In this document: one piece after another, positions 34,463 to 45,879 of the stretch
How the letters are laid out: every line of letters starts with the position of its first letter
How positions within the stretch are numbered: the stretch's first letter is position 1
Assembly (NCBI RefSeq): GCF_028372415.1
Contig: NC_092876.1
Location: 221,203,528 to 221,267,527 of the forward strand
From: Notamacropus eugenii
Taxonomy: Eukaryota; Chordata; Mammalia; Diprotodontia; Macropodidae
Length of the DNA: 64,000 nt
Direction of reading: 5' to 3'
Notes under the pieces: generated by a model
What the model was told of the DNA's origin: nothing
The model's database searches: none
Seen by the model: only the letters and a program-made list of their open reading frames with translations
Translations under genes and position numbers: made by a program

Positions 34463-34674
34463 GTATCCCTTGATCTTAACACAGTGCCTGGCACATAGTG
34501 GGCACTTAGTGATAAATAACTAAATATTCTGATAGTCACTGGATACTAGACATTTATAATAAGCCCTTTTAGGCAGAAGTTTCGGAACCCAGCAATATGA
34601 ACCCTCTGTTCTCAGAAGCTTTACAATTTAGTTTACATAAGGGAGATAAATTGCTTAAAGACCATTATATTGTA

Positions 34675-34725
34675 TATGTAGTACATGTGTATATATATGT
34701 GTGTGTGTGTATGTAACATGTATTT
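34675..34725. repeat. TA/TG simple repeat
   Basis: Short mixed run TATATATATGTGTGTGTGTG, partly interrupted. Confidence 0.85.
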
Positions 34726-34899
34726 TAAGGCTCATATGTAAGAAATGGATTGACCTATTTATTGATTGACATAAATCAACTCTCAGACTTAAGAAACTAA
34801 AAAAATAAGATTTGGGTTGTTATTTTTTGTTGAATCTTTGGGGTTCACTGGTATAGGGAACAAATAGGGGAAGAGGAAATTCCCTCTTCTAATTCAGAT

Positions 34900-35062
34900 C
34901 AGCAACTTCTTGACTATTTAGAGTCTCTAAAAGTTGCCTAGGGCTATGGGAGTTGAAGTGAATTGCCCAGTATGACACAGCTAGTCTCTGTGAAAGGCAA
35001 GATTTGAACCTAGACATTCCTGACTTTGAGGCCAGCTTACTATCCATTGGACTACATTGCCT
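34900..35062 (-). mobile_element. CORE-SINE variant (antisense)
   Basis: AAAAGTTGCCTAGGGCTATG, GTATGACACAGCTAGTCTCT, AAGATTTGAACCTAGACATT and CCATTGGACTACATTGCCTC. Its complement resembles the copy at 33137-33345, including the GTTGC-type 3' part. Confidence 0.78.
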
Positions 35063-35434
35063 CTCAAAGGGAAAATAAAGTTAATTAAAAAACATTTTCT
35101 TCAAAAGCAAAAAGCTTAATAATTTCGATTCTGTACTGAATTAAAACAGCATAGCTATTTTTACCTTTTCTTTTCATAAGAACATAGGGAAGTGATTTGA
35201 TTAATCTTTTTCATATTATTTTGTATTATTTTGAATGAAATGGATCTAGATATTAACTTTAAATGTGTTTAGATATTAACTTTAAAGTTTTATTTGAAGA
35301 GGAACTGATTATTTGCAAATAAATTGTTTCTGCACATAAAATTTGACATATATAAATAAAGTTAAGCTTAGACTTATTTAGATCTAAATAATAAAGGAAT
35401 ATCACAAACCCCTCCTCCCCACCCTACATGTAGT

Positions 35435-35725
35435 CTACTTGCTAAAAACGCTGGCCTTCTGGCTATTCTTTCAACAAGACCATCCATCTGTATATTCTGA
35501 GCGTTTTCGTTGACCATTGCTCATACCTGGAATGTTCTCTTTATTCGTCTTCACCTACTGGCTTCCCTGACTTCCTTCAAGTTCCCTTTTACAGGGATCC
35601 TTTCCCAAACTGCTGTGAGATCCTTGAGGACAAGGACTGTCTTTTACCTTTCTTTGAATTCCTGGGACTTAGCACAGTGCCTTACACAGAGTAGGGACTT
35701 CATAAATGATGTTGACTCATGATAA
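35435..35725 (+). mobile_element. L2 LINE 3' end
   Basis: ATACCTGGAATGTTCTCTTT, ACTGGCTTCCCTGACTTCCT, GAGATCCTTGAGGACAAGGA and TTAGCACAGTGCCTTACACA: C-terminal ORF2 through the terminus. Confidence 0.9.
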
Positions 35726-36021
35726 GTCATGCTAGAATGAATACATTTGAAAATGGACCTTCCTAATGCAGAAACCTACTTCTTACGTTATATAATAGAG
35801 GGTTTTTGAAAATCTGAATCAATTTCCAAAACAAAGAATTTATAAAACACAACTCAAAGAGAGTTAATATGAGCTTTTAAAGTCAAATTAGTTTTAAGGG
35901 ACTTATATTAAATCTCTCTGTTCTTTTAAGACATGGTTCAAGCTGTGTTGTCTGTATGGAGATATTCCTGATCTTCCAATTGCTAGTATCCTCCCCCTAA
36001 ACTACCTTATATTTAACTTTC

Positions 36022-36073
36022 TGTGTGTGTGTGTGTGTGTGTGTATGTGTGTGTGTATGTGTGTGTATGTGTA
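36022..36073. repeat. (GT)n microsatellite, interrupted
   Basis: GT units with several TATG interruptions inside the L2 3' UTR. Confidence 0.95.
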
Positions 36074-36077
36074 TTTA

Positions 36078-36208
36078 TTAAATTTATAATAACTAAAATT
36101 TATGTAGCTCTTTAAGGTTTGCAAAGCGATTTAGAAATATATTCATTTAATCTTTGAAGCAAACCTGGGTGTTGGGTGCTATTGTTATTCCCATTTTACA
36201 GCTAAGGG
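36078..36208 (-). mobile_element. MIR-type CORE-SINE 3' part (antisense)
   Basis: AATTTATGTAGCTCTTTAAG, GTTTGCAAAGCGATTTAGAA and ATTCCCATTTTACAGCTAAG. Confidence 0.75.
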
Positions 36209-36404
36209 AACTTTGTTTATGCTCCGTGTGTGTGTCTGACCTTGTATGTACATTTGTTGTATGTCTCCCCCCCAACTTCTATCACATTCCCATTAAAATG
36301 TAAGCTCATTGTAAATAAGCATTGTCTCATTCTTCGGATTTATATCCTCAGTGCCTAGCTTATCATATGTGATTAATAAATAATTGTTGATCAATAAGTT
36401 TGAA

Positions 36405-36640
36405 GAGATTGCACTGTTAAGTTGGGGCAGTTTAAAAACAAGAGCATTGAACTTGGAGATTAGAAACCTGGACCAACATTCTGGCTCTGGTCATTTGCAT
36501 GTGACCGTGGGTAAATCCTTTAACCCCTCTGGAGCCCCAGTTTCTTTAGCAGTAAATAGGAAAAATAATCCCTGCTCTCCTCCCTGCTCATGGTGTTACA
36601 GTGAGGGAAACACTTGTATAAAACTCAAAGTGGCATCTAG
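36405..36640 (+). mobile_element. CORE-SINE with L2-type tail
   Basis: TGGAGATTAGAAACCTGGAC, GCATGTGACCGTGGGTAAAT and CATGGTGTTACAGTGAGGGA: a worn MIR/THER-like element directly before a mariner-like fragment. Confidence 0.7.
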
Positions 36641-36692
36641 GAGTCCCAAAAATCTCAGTACAGTTTTAAGCTTTATTAGCTTAAAAAGCTAT
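36641..36692. mobile_element. Mariner-like miniature element, left half
   Basis: GAGTCCCAAAAATCTCAGTA, then CAGTTTTAAGCTTTATTAGC and TTAAAAAGCT, matches the left arm and central hairpin of the family at 39687-39766. The right arm is missing. Confidence 0.7.
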
Positions 36693-36824
36693 TAATTTTA
36701 AGTTATCAATTTTATGAAAATAACTACAAAAATAATAAATTATTAATTTAATTGTTTTTATCTCATTTGTCAACTTAATGTAAATATTTAATACCCTTGC
36801 TTCCTTTTTTAAAAGTCCTGAATG

Positions 36825-37380
36825 TAGCCCTTAATTCTTCACTCTTCTTCACTCCCTATCTATATCATTCCATCTGTTCACTCCATATTCAATCCATTGC
36901 CTCGCCTTGTTGATTTCCCTCACTCAGCATCTCTTATCTGCCTCCTTCTCTCTACTCAAACCACAGCTGCACTAGCTTAGACCCTCATTACCTTTTGCTC
37001 AAACCCTAATTAGTCTCTACATTCACTCTGTCACCTCTCCAATTCATACCCACAGAATCAGTGAATTTACATTCCTAAAGCTCAAGTTTGAACGTATCTC
37101 TTCCTTGCTCAAAAAACTTTAGCAAAGTTTTAATGCATCTAAGGGTACAATGCAAATTCCTATATTTGGCATGCAAAGCTTTCCCCATATGATTCCATCT
37201 GATTTTCCTGATCACTCCTCCTCCCACACACTTTCCACCCATTCCCACCTTCCTGACCCTCTATGTTCTCTGTGCTTCAGACTAACTGACCTACCTGCTG
37301 TTTCCTTTACATAACATTTCATTTCCCCACTCCATGCCTTTGCATTGGCTGGAAGCTCTGGCTGCCCTCTTCTTGATATA
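36825..37380 (+). mobile_element. L2 LINE ORF2 C-terminal fragment
   Basis: CCATATTCAATCCATTGCCT, AACTTTAGCAAAGTTTTAAT, GGCATGCAAAGCTTTCCCCA and CTCCATGCCTTTGCATTGGC follow the L2 order from the C-terminal ORF2 towards the 3' UTR. Confidence 0.82.
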
Positions 37381-37384
37381 AATA

Positions 37385-37560
37385 ATAACACATACAAAAG
37401 TGAGAATCCTTCAAGGAGTCCATAGAGAGATATAACATGTTCACAGATAAGTAAATAAAGCATATAATCGTAATGCACATGTTGTGGTTACCAGATTTGC
37501 TAACATCTGAGGCAGCCAGGAAAGACCAGTTGAAGGAGGTGGTCCTGAAGGAGTTGTGTC
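37385..37560 (-). mobile_element. Possible L2 LINE 3' fragment (antisense)
   Basis: TTCAAGGAGTCCATAGAGAG and GTTGTGTCTTGAAGAGAACC resemble the complement of L2 3' UTR sequence; a short and weak match. Confidence 0.4.
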
Positions 37561-39686
37561 TTGAAGAGAACCACTCCTCTGCCGGCTGGTATTTTCATTC
37601 TGACTCTACACCATCTATCTGACTTCTTATCCAATAGTCTTCATAAGGGCTACTTTCAGGACTTTGTAAAAAAAAAGGAAGCAAATTTATCCAATATTCT
37701 TCATGACTTTGGCTTGTTCTCTCATATTGTTTTCCATCTCAAGTGTCTTTTAGTCTCAGCTTTCCAATTAGATCATAAACCTCTTCAGGCCAGCCTTCAT
37801 CTCTCATACTTCCAAAGCTACCACACACCGAGCGCACAATAGGAACCTCTTCCAGAAAGGATCATTCACTTTGTCAATTTGTCCTATACTGCAGGTTTCC
37901 ATAGTGGGATACATTCTTTGAAACTTTTCTATTTGTTTATCCATTTGAATTGAAGGTCAGATCGATTTACACTGATCCTGTTTGCTTTTTTCCTGAATAT
38001 TGTAGCTTAACAAATGATGTACCGGCCAGCAGGGCAGCAAAGAGACCATGGACAAAAATTATACTCTGTGATATGATAGCCAGCTGGCCATCTCTACCCT
38101 CCCTGCTGTTCAAAATACCAACCTGATTGCATGATTGTATGTTCCTAAGCAGTTTTCTCTCTACAATATTCAGACTTTGTTTTCCACATTGCAGTAGAGT
38201 GTTTAAGAATGGCTTTGTTCTAACAGCCACATCAAATACAAAATGCTATAAATCTAGAAGAACTTCTTATTAAATATGTATATACATATCTCCATACACA
38301 TATGTGTGTGTGTATACACACATACATGCTGTTTGTATCATGCCTTTTTTTTTCTCTTCCAGTGAACTTATAGCCTAAGAAAAAAGACGCGGCAGTGTTC
38401 TGGAGATACCCAAGAGATGTGATTTTGCGCTTCTTCCATAATGTCTCTGCTCTTGTTTCATTAACTTGAACACATTTTCACTTCCTTCTTCAATAGAGTT
38501 AAACAAAAACTGCTTCTGGAACAATGACAGTCCCTGGAATATTAATGAAGAATTCTGTTCTTTTGTCTTCTAATGACTTTAGCACAGTGCCCAATTTATA
38601 TTCAGTTCAACAGCACAAGGCATCTTTCCCATTGACCTTTTTTCTTTGAACCCCTATTTACCCTCCTCAGGCAAGTAGGGCTATATAAACAGTTATTTTA
38701 TCAACTGTAAAAATAAAAATGACTTTGTAACCTTTCATCAAATCCATTTGCCTTCTGACATCAAAGAAAGTAATGAACAAATAAACATATTTTCATATAA
38801 TGGATATCCTCAGAGGAAATATTGATCTTTCAATGAAGGGTCAACTTTTCTTCATCCCCATTTATGATATTTGAAATATTTATTAAAATAAATATTTAAT
38901 AAAAATAAAAACATGGATTCATATTACAATTTAACTATGTAAAGATAAAAATGAAATGAATGAAAATGAATCTACATCCTAATTAATGGAGGTTCATTAG
39001 CTCTCTTAAAACTTGAGAGTACAATTTGCAAAACTTCTCCAGAGAACATGCTGATGCCCTGGAGGCCTATGAGAATTAATATACCTCCTGAAGTTCTTAA
39101 TTTACACCTAGTTTGCCTACCTGGCAGGATCTGTCCCATATTGTACAAAAAAGAGAAATACTTCATCATTATTTGCTCTTTTCCCCAGGCTATAGGGCCT
39201 AGGAAATAGTCTATCTTATTATATAGTCCTATTTGGATCTTTCTCCTGGAATATGTGAAAAGGATCTTCATCCCATTAAAACATTATTCTATGGGTTCTG
39301 TGTTTCTTTCTCTGTACAGTATTCTGTATTTTTCCCATGTTCTATTAATCCTGTCATTCTGTTTTTAGTTGTTTGAGGCTTTGAAGCAAAAAAACTTCCC
39401 AATTTATATAATTGTAATATGTATATTTAGATATGTATACAACTATATTAGTAATATATGTATATATTATTTATAGTCACATATGTAACTGCAATGGTCC
39501 TTGACTACAAAAATCAAGCAGATACTGGGATTAGAATTTACCATTTGCATTTTTAAGGGACAGAACAGAATTCACTTTTTTCCTTCCAACATTAGGTGTT
39601 ATTGGTAATGATTAAAACCTTTTGGTAATAAGTTAGCCCATTTTTCTTAGAAAGTATATGAAGCACTTTACCAAGGAACGCTAAAG
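37561..39686. other. SLC4A10 intron, mostly unassigned
   Basis: No firm family. A TA/TG simple repeat lies at about 38270-38330. An open frame on - (37967-38230) has no known motif. The stretch 38340-38800 is repeat-free. Confidence 0.4.
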
Positions 39687-39766
39687 AGGGTGTCCCAAAA
39701 GTGTCAATGCAGTTTAAAGCGAATAAACTTTTAAAATGCTCTGAGACTTTTGGGACACCTTATAGA
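39687..39766. mobile_element. Mariner-like miniature inverted-repeat element, both arms present
   Basis: The left arm AGGGTGTCCCAAAAGT and the right arm ACTTTTGGGACACCT are inverted repeats about 80 bp apart end to end. Between them, GCAGTTTAAAGC and CTTTTAAAATGCTCTGAG form a partial hairpin. TA-rich flanks are consistent with mariner insertion. It has no coding capacity. Confidence 0.82.
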
Positions 39767-40239
39767 GTCATTTTCTTAACACTTAAAAATACTTTAGTAC
39801 CTTCTAAACATCCTTAATACTCCCCCCACAACCCTTTTATTAACAGAAGTCTTTCCGTGACTGGGCTGTGGGGTGTGGGTAGAGGGCCTTCTATGAATAT
39901 TTGGATATTAGTACATGATTACTTATTTCCAGTTATAAGTATATTGGTGAGGTGTCAAGGCTGTTAGAGGAGCATTCTGTACACAAATGATAAACAATAA
40001 TAAATGCTCTTTGACCAGAATGGATAGAGGCAGAGACAAATATCTTACTCTCTCTTCTCACCCGCCCTGTGAAGCTTGACATGTCCTGGATCTTAATACT
40101 TATTTGAGAGATGGAATGGCTGGTAGAGGACTTCAACTGGCGGAGAGTCGAGATGCTGGCTGATGCCCTCAGAGTCAGGAGAGATGTATCCTGGAATGGG
40201 AACTTGTTTGACATCCCTGGGAGAGGCCAAAGTGGAATG
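39767..40239. other. SLC4A10 intron, nothing recognised
   Basis: No family recognised; the overlapping open frames at 39933-40214 (-) and 40111-40440 (+) have no known motif. Confidence 0.4.
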
Positions 40240-41640
40240 ATTACTTTTGTTTTTATTGTTTTTAGCTCTTTCCTAAAATTTATTATTTATTTATTTTTTT
40301 GGCATTCCTTTTTAAAAAATGAGTTCTACATTCTCCCCCTCCAGCCTTTACTCCCTATTGAGAAGGCAAGCAATATATCAATTATGTGTATGAAATCATG
40401 CAAAATATACTTCACATTACTCATGTTGCAAGAAAAATAAAGAAAGTTTAAAAAAGTACTTTGATTTTCACCCAGGTTTCATCAGTTTTTCCTCTAGAGG
40501 TGGATAGCATTTTTCAACATGAGACCTTCAGAATTTTCTTGCATCATTGTCTTGATCAGAGTAGCTAAGTCTTTCACAGTCGATCATCACCACAATCTTG
40601 CCGGTATTTTATATAATGTTCTCCTGTTTCTGCTTACTCCACTTTTCCTCAATATATATAGGTCTTCCTAGGTTTTCTAAAACTAAGCCTTTCATCATTT
40701 CTTATACCACAATAATATTTCATTACAATCATGTACTTCCCCAATTGATTAGCATCCCCTCGATTTCTAATTCTTTGCTACTATAAAAAGAGCTGTTATA
40801 AATATTTTTCTACATGTAGGTCCTTTTCTTTTTTCCTTGATCTTTTTGGCATATAGACTTAGCAGTGGTATTGCCACGTCCAAGAGTATGTGCAATTTTA
40901 TAGTCTCTTAGGGATAATTCCAAATTATTCTCCACAGTAATTGGACCAATTCACAACTCCATCAACATTGCATTAGGACCACTATTTTTCCACATTCTCT
41001 CCAGCATTTGTTGTTTTTTTCTGTCATGTTAACCAAAGTGATAGATGTGAAGTGATACCTCAGAGTTTTTAATTTGCATTTCTTTAATAAATAGTAACAG
41101 AACATTTTTATATGATTGTAGATAGCTTGATTTCTTCTTCTGAAAATTGCTTGTCCATATCCTTTAACTATTCATCAATTGGAGAATGACTCTTGTTTTT
41201 ATAAATTTGACTGAGTTCCCTAGATATTTGAGGAATTAGAGAATTCTCTGTTATCAGAGAAATTCGTTGTAAATTCCCCCCCCTCCCCCAGTTTCCTACT
41301 TTCCTTCTCATTTTAGTGGTATTGTTTTGTTTGTGCAAAACCTTTTTAACTTAACGTAATCAAAATTATCCATTATACTTCCTCTGATTCTATCTCGTTT
41401 GATCACAGATTCTTTCCTTATCCATAGATCTAACAGATAAAATTTTCTATGCTCTCTTAATTTGCTAAGGATATCACCATCTATGTCTAAATCCTGTGCC
41501 CATTTTAACCTTAACTTGTTATATGTAGTGAGATGTTGATCTATACCTAGTTTTTGCCAAACTGCTCTCTGGTACTTTTCATAATTATTCTTAAGCTTTA
41601 ATAAACCCTATAACATCTATGTCACCTTGCCTGGTTTTCC
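40240..41640 (-). mobile_element. L1 LINE 3' portion (antisense), about 1.4 kb
   Basis: The + strand carries the complement of the 3' UTR and ORF2 C-terminus: TTCTTATACCACAATAATAT, AGCATCCCCTCGATTTCTAA, GAGCTGTTATAAATATTTTT, TTCACAACTCCATCAACATT, CAGCATTTGTTGTTTTTTTC and GTAGTGAGATGTTGATCTAT. It is the longest antisense L1 piece here. Confidence 0.88.
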
Positions 41641-41787
41641 TTATAATATAGTGTTAGGTCTTAGAGAAAAATGTCTTATATTATAATGAAATATTTTCAT
41701 TGATTTTTCCAAAAGGGTAAAAAAAGTTTTTATTCATTTTAAAGGTTGCATTACTATGATTTATTCTGTTGTTTTTTGCACACAAAA

Positions 41788-41945
41788 AAGCAACATAGTG
41801 TAGTAGAGAGAGGACTTGCATTAGAATCAAGAAAATCTGGGTTCAGGTCTTGCCTCTGACATATGTTATCTAGCTGGGTGACCCTGGTCAAGTCACTTAA
41901 CCTCTTGGAGCTTCCAGGGACCTCCTAGAGACTATACATTTACAG
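41788..41945 (+). mobile_element. CORE-SINE fragment
   Basis: GCAACATAGTGTAGTAGAGA, GAAAATCTGGGTTCAGGTCT and TGGGTGACCCTGGTCAAGTC. Confidence 0.75.
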
Positions 41946-42839
41946 ATAATGAAAAAATACTTATTTCATTACTTCAAAATATCCTCAATTTCATCAGTAT
42001 GAATATCCTTTCACCAGTGCAGACTACACATTATCACACTTTCATGAGTTTCTGTGGCCAAAATATTTGTCCTTTAGCGTCTAACCTTCCTAGGATGAGC
42101 CTTTCCAAACTTAGGTGGATTTCTGGGTCATCAGGATTGAATGGACTCATTTCACTGGGCTGAATTTCTACTTGAAACCTCTACAGCTTAGTGGGACCTT
42201 CCAGATCTTACACTCTAATGGCATAGTCTTCAAGAACCCAGGATTCCCACTAGATTAAGATGAAATGTTGGAGTAAGACTTTAGGGAAGATACTCTTCAG
42301 CAACCATCTGGAAATCAGACATGGAGCTCAGAGGGAGGTGGTGTTTATATGTGTAGTTTGGGTAATCATCTATAGAGAGTTGAGAGTATGATAAGAGAAG
42401 AAAATAAGGCCAAGAATGAATTATGGTGGCCATCATGTTGTGGGTATTAGTGTTTACAAATTTGTGTTAATAGTCCCAAGAACAACCTACAGCCCCTTCA
42501 CACTGATTATACTTTTGATTTATGACATTGTTTGTTGGGTTCAGTGTGATTGTGTCACAGTGTGACACATCATATCAAATAATCCACCATCTCTTTGTTT
42601 GTCTGACTGTTAGTTTTCAGTTATGATTATTCGTAAAGAAAGCTCAGGACTAAAAGAAAAAGTTTTGTTCAAACTCTGTTAAGGAAAAGAGCATGATGAA
42701 AGAAGAAATAGGAACACAGCTTGGGGTAAATGTGATGTCAATAATAGAACACAGAAAAAAGGCGGAACTATGAAATGGCATTTTCTTCCCTTTCCTCTGC
42801 CAAGGAGAATGATCTCTGGACTAGAAAAATAATCTAGAG
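41946..42839. other. SLC4A10 intron, unassigned, with a 19-bp palindrome
   Basis: No repeat family recognised. At 42551-42569 the 9-base arms TGTGTCACA and TGTGACACA surround a single G, a perfect short inverted repeat. Confidence 0.5.
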
Positions 42840-43830
42840 TTGGTGCTGAAGATAAATCTGTTGAGAATAAGAGAGAATATAACTTCATCTTATAAATTCA
42901 ACTTATCAGATAAACTACATCCAAAGGTACTAAATAATCTAGAGAATGTGAATGCTGACCCACCATTAGTGATCTTTGAAAGAGCAAGGAGAATCAGAGA
43001 GTTACTGCAGAATTGGCGAAGGGCAAATGTCTGGATTTTCCAAAAAAGGGAGTGGGTGGGAAATAAGTCAACAATCAGCCCATAAGCACGACTTCAGTTT
43101 CTGGCACAATTGCAGAATTTATTATGAAAAATGTGGCTCGTGAACATTTAGAAAAGCAAGCAGGGATTACCAAGATCCCCAGAGGATTTCATCAGAAGTA
43201 GATTGTACCAGATAAAAGGCAGAAGGAAGATGATGGTGAATCATGGTTGAGTGATGGATAAAAATAGTGAGCTCTCATCAATCAGAGATCACAGCTCCAT
43301 GTTAGGAGCTGAAAGTCCATTTAAGCAGATGCCAAGAGTGGCTGCAATAGGGAAATATGGTAGAAAGATAGTGGTGAAGCATGACTTTGTGAGAGGGGCT
43401 TGGTGAGTTCTTAATGTAAAGTTGGGCTGCCTTAAATGAGGCATAGAGTCTGGGGTTTGGCTGATGAGAGCTTGGTTCTGCTTTGTCCTTGTGTCACATT
43501 TCAGAAAAGACTTCGATAAATTGGAGATTTCTCAGAGGAGGGAAGCTAGAATGATAAAGAGCCTTGATTTCATGCCATATCAGGATTGCTTCATGGAATT
43601 GGGATTGTTTATCCTGAAGAAAAGAACACTTCTGGGTGGGTTAGTAGAGGAACATGATAGTTGTCTTTTTAAGTAGTTGACATTTCTTATGTAGAAGATG
43701 GATTAGACTTATTCTGTTTCGCTCCAGAGGGCAAAACTTGAAGCCATAGAAGAATTTAGAAATTTTTATTTTATTCCAGAGGTAGATCTCACTATAAATA
43801 AATGATATAGGCAGGCTAAAAGATTCTTTT
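42840..43830 (+). mobile_element. CR1/L3-clade LINE, internally deleted
   Basis: The frame at 42840-43085 reads KLHPKVLNNL, then VIFERARRIRELLQNWRRANVWIFQK. This is the CR1-clade reverse transcriptase stretch that usually runs HPRVLKEL..IFE..W.TG.VPEDWR.ANV.PIFKKG. Further on, 43500-43640 gives DKLEISQRREARMIKSLDFM and ELGLFILKKRTLLGG, the CR1 C-terminal block. The catalytic core between them is largely missing or scrambled. Confidence 0.82.
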
Positions 43831-45229
43831 AAGAACTAGGTGAATGTCATTAGTGCGGAAAGAGACTAGAGGGTGGGAGTCTAAGTAAAAGTGGTGATAG
43901 TTTTGAGAAGTCAAAAGGGGAATTGGCAGATTGTTTCAGTCTCAGTGAAGAAGGAAGAAGCTAAATCTGCTGTCAGTGTGGTGATTGAAAATATATCTGG
44001 GAGCTTGATAAGAAAGGAAACAATGTTAGAACATTCATTATGGAAGATGAGCTAGGGAATCAGCAAGAGTGGTTTAAGAATTGCCAAGTGACTGTTAGGG
44101 CTCAGCTGAGGTAAGGAAAGCAGTCAATAATTTAAATAAACTGTTTTCATAACTTGCTCATTTCAATTAAATAGTATGTAGGTAAGACCAGGTGATCCCT
44201 GAGTTAGATTGGGAAGGTCTGAAAGGGCAAGAAAATTAGGTTTTGCTCTGGGAAAGAACAACCAAAATGAAGGTGGAATGAATAATCTGAAGCCATCTGT
44301 ATTAGTGCTTTCACACCTTTTTCAAACTCTGGAATGAAAATTATATTCCTTTTACCAGTTTTGGTTCAGAAGTCAGAGATTAAGGACAGAGGGCAGATAA
44401 GTGTGTGTGAATGTATCTGCCACAACTATAAAATAAAAAGACTAATCAATCCCATGCAAAATGACATTACTTTGTAGCTCTGTCTTATAAATGTATATAT
44501 GTTAAGATTTGCTCTATCCACTACCATACTTTAAAAATGTTTTATTGATGCATTTTTATGATATTGTCACTCCCCAGATGAAACAAAATGACAATTAACT
44601 CAATAGCACAAGGAGAATCTGTAAGTCATAATAAAATGGGAAATTCCCAGGTTTTAGGAATCAAAAAGTGCAACTTTAAAAAATTATCTAATTGCCATTA
44701 AAAGGCCAGTCATTTTGTAAGATGTAGTGCTTTTATTAACCCTGAGCTAAAAGAAAGCTTAATTTATCTCTGGGTAGCTAAATGATTAAAATCGCTTAGT
44801 ATTCAGCTTAATGAGTGGAACGGCTTCTAACATTTCTTATTAGTTCTGCTTTTGTTTTCCCTCTGGATGACTTTTTTTGTCTTATTCTCCACGTCGTGGG
44901 TCCATTTCCTTTTTTTCACCTTTATTAGGTTTAGTTTATTTTCTCTTGATTAGCCCTGTCTGGTAGAAAAATTCTGCTACCTCCAAGGACATGGGTTGAC
45001 TCACTTAGGATATTCAAAACCATTAATATAGTTGAGTCACATATCAATAAATTGAACTCAATTAAAAGTCAGTTTACTGTTTTTCTCTGCCTTTAGAAAT
45101 CATGGAATCAAAGTTGCAAAGCCTATTTTATAAACCTTCTATAATGGTCTAAATTATTTTATTTACTATACATGGGACAAGTGCTGTTCTCAAAGATGCT
45201 TCTTTCTCAAAGATTGTTCTTTCTCAACA
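43831..45229. other. SLC4A10 intron; 44440-45170 repeat-free
   Basis: No certain repeat. The part from about 44440 to 45170 is AT-rich, free of transposons, and has several TAAT-type cores (for example GACAATTAACTCAATAG, GATTAAAATCGCTTAG). It may be conserved, but this cannot be judged from one species. Confidence 0.3.
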
Positions 45230-45850
45230 ATATTTATAATGAGTATCTCCTCCTTTTTATTGACACTGCTATCACTGTACTGCATTCTATTTCTATTTGC
45301 CTGTATCTCATTAGTTCCTTAACTTATCTTTCCACTTTTAAACTTTGCCTTTTCTTATCCATCCTTCACACTGCTACCAGAATAATATTCCTTGGACATG
45401 TATTTCTCCTCTGTTTAGAACTACTCAATAGTTCCCTGTTGTCTACTAAAACAAAAAGTTCAAATTCGTTAGTCTGATATGTAAGGGTTTTGACGTTTTG
45501 ATTTCACTCTACTTTTTAAATAAAGTCAACAAACTTTTATCTTATGTTATTCTTAACATTTACTTTATTTTCTAGCCAAACAGGATTATCCTTTGTCCCA
45601 TATAATATTACGTATCTGGAATTCACTCATTTTCTCCTTGTAGAATTCCTAGTTTTGTTCAATGCACAGGTCAGATGCCAATTTCTATATGAAACCTTTC
45701 CTGATCTTGTACTCATTTATGTATGTGCTATACTCCCTAAGTAAATTGTAAGTTTTCTGAGGATAAGTATTGTTTTATCTTTGTGTCCCTAATACCTAGC
45801 ACACTGCCTTTAATTGCTCAATAGATTTTTGTAAAATAAATAAATGTCCA
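45230..45850 (+). mobile_element. L2 LINE 3' end
   Basis: CTGCTACCAGAATAATATTC, CTCAATAGTTCCCTGTTGTC, AAACCTTTCCTGATCTTGTA, then the terminus ACCTAGCACACTGCCTTTAA and an AAATAAATAAATG tail. Confidence 0.85.
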
Positions 45851-45879
45851 ACACTTTCCTGACCTCATGCCTCTATATG

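Larger units (their letters stand above)
29925..34525 (+). mobile_element. L2 LINE, one copy split by at least five insertions or expansions
   Basis: L2 pieces keep consensus order along the + strand. They are: the region before the active site (AGCAATGACCTCGTTTGCTA, near 30000); the YADD-type segment GCAGATGACTCCCAAATATA (30408); C-terminal segments to about 31290; the end of ORF2 and 3' UTR (CAACTAAAATCCCACCGTCT, CCAGTGCCTTCCCTCTGTTA, 33512-33582); and the terminus CACAGTGCCTGGCACATAGT (34480). Consistent order and orientation argue for a single insertion later split by the elements listed separately. Confidence 0.75.
35930..36395 (+). mobile_element. L2 LINE 3' end split by a GT repeat and a MIR-type SINE
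   Basis: CTACCTTATATTTAACTTTC, then after the interruptions AAAATGTAAGCTCATTGTAA and TCCTCAGTGCCTAGCTTATC, ending in AATAAATAATTGTTGATCAA. Confidence 0.75.
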
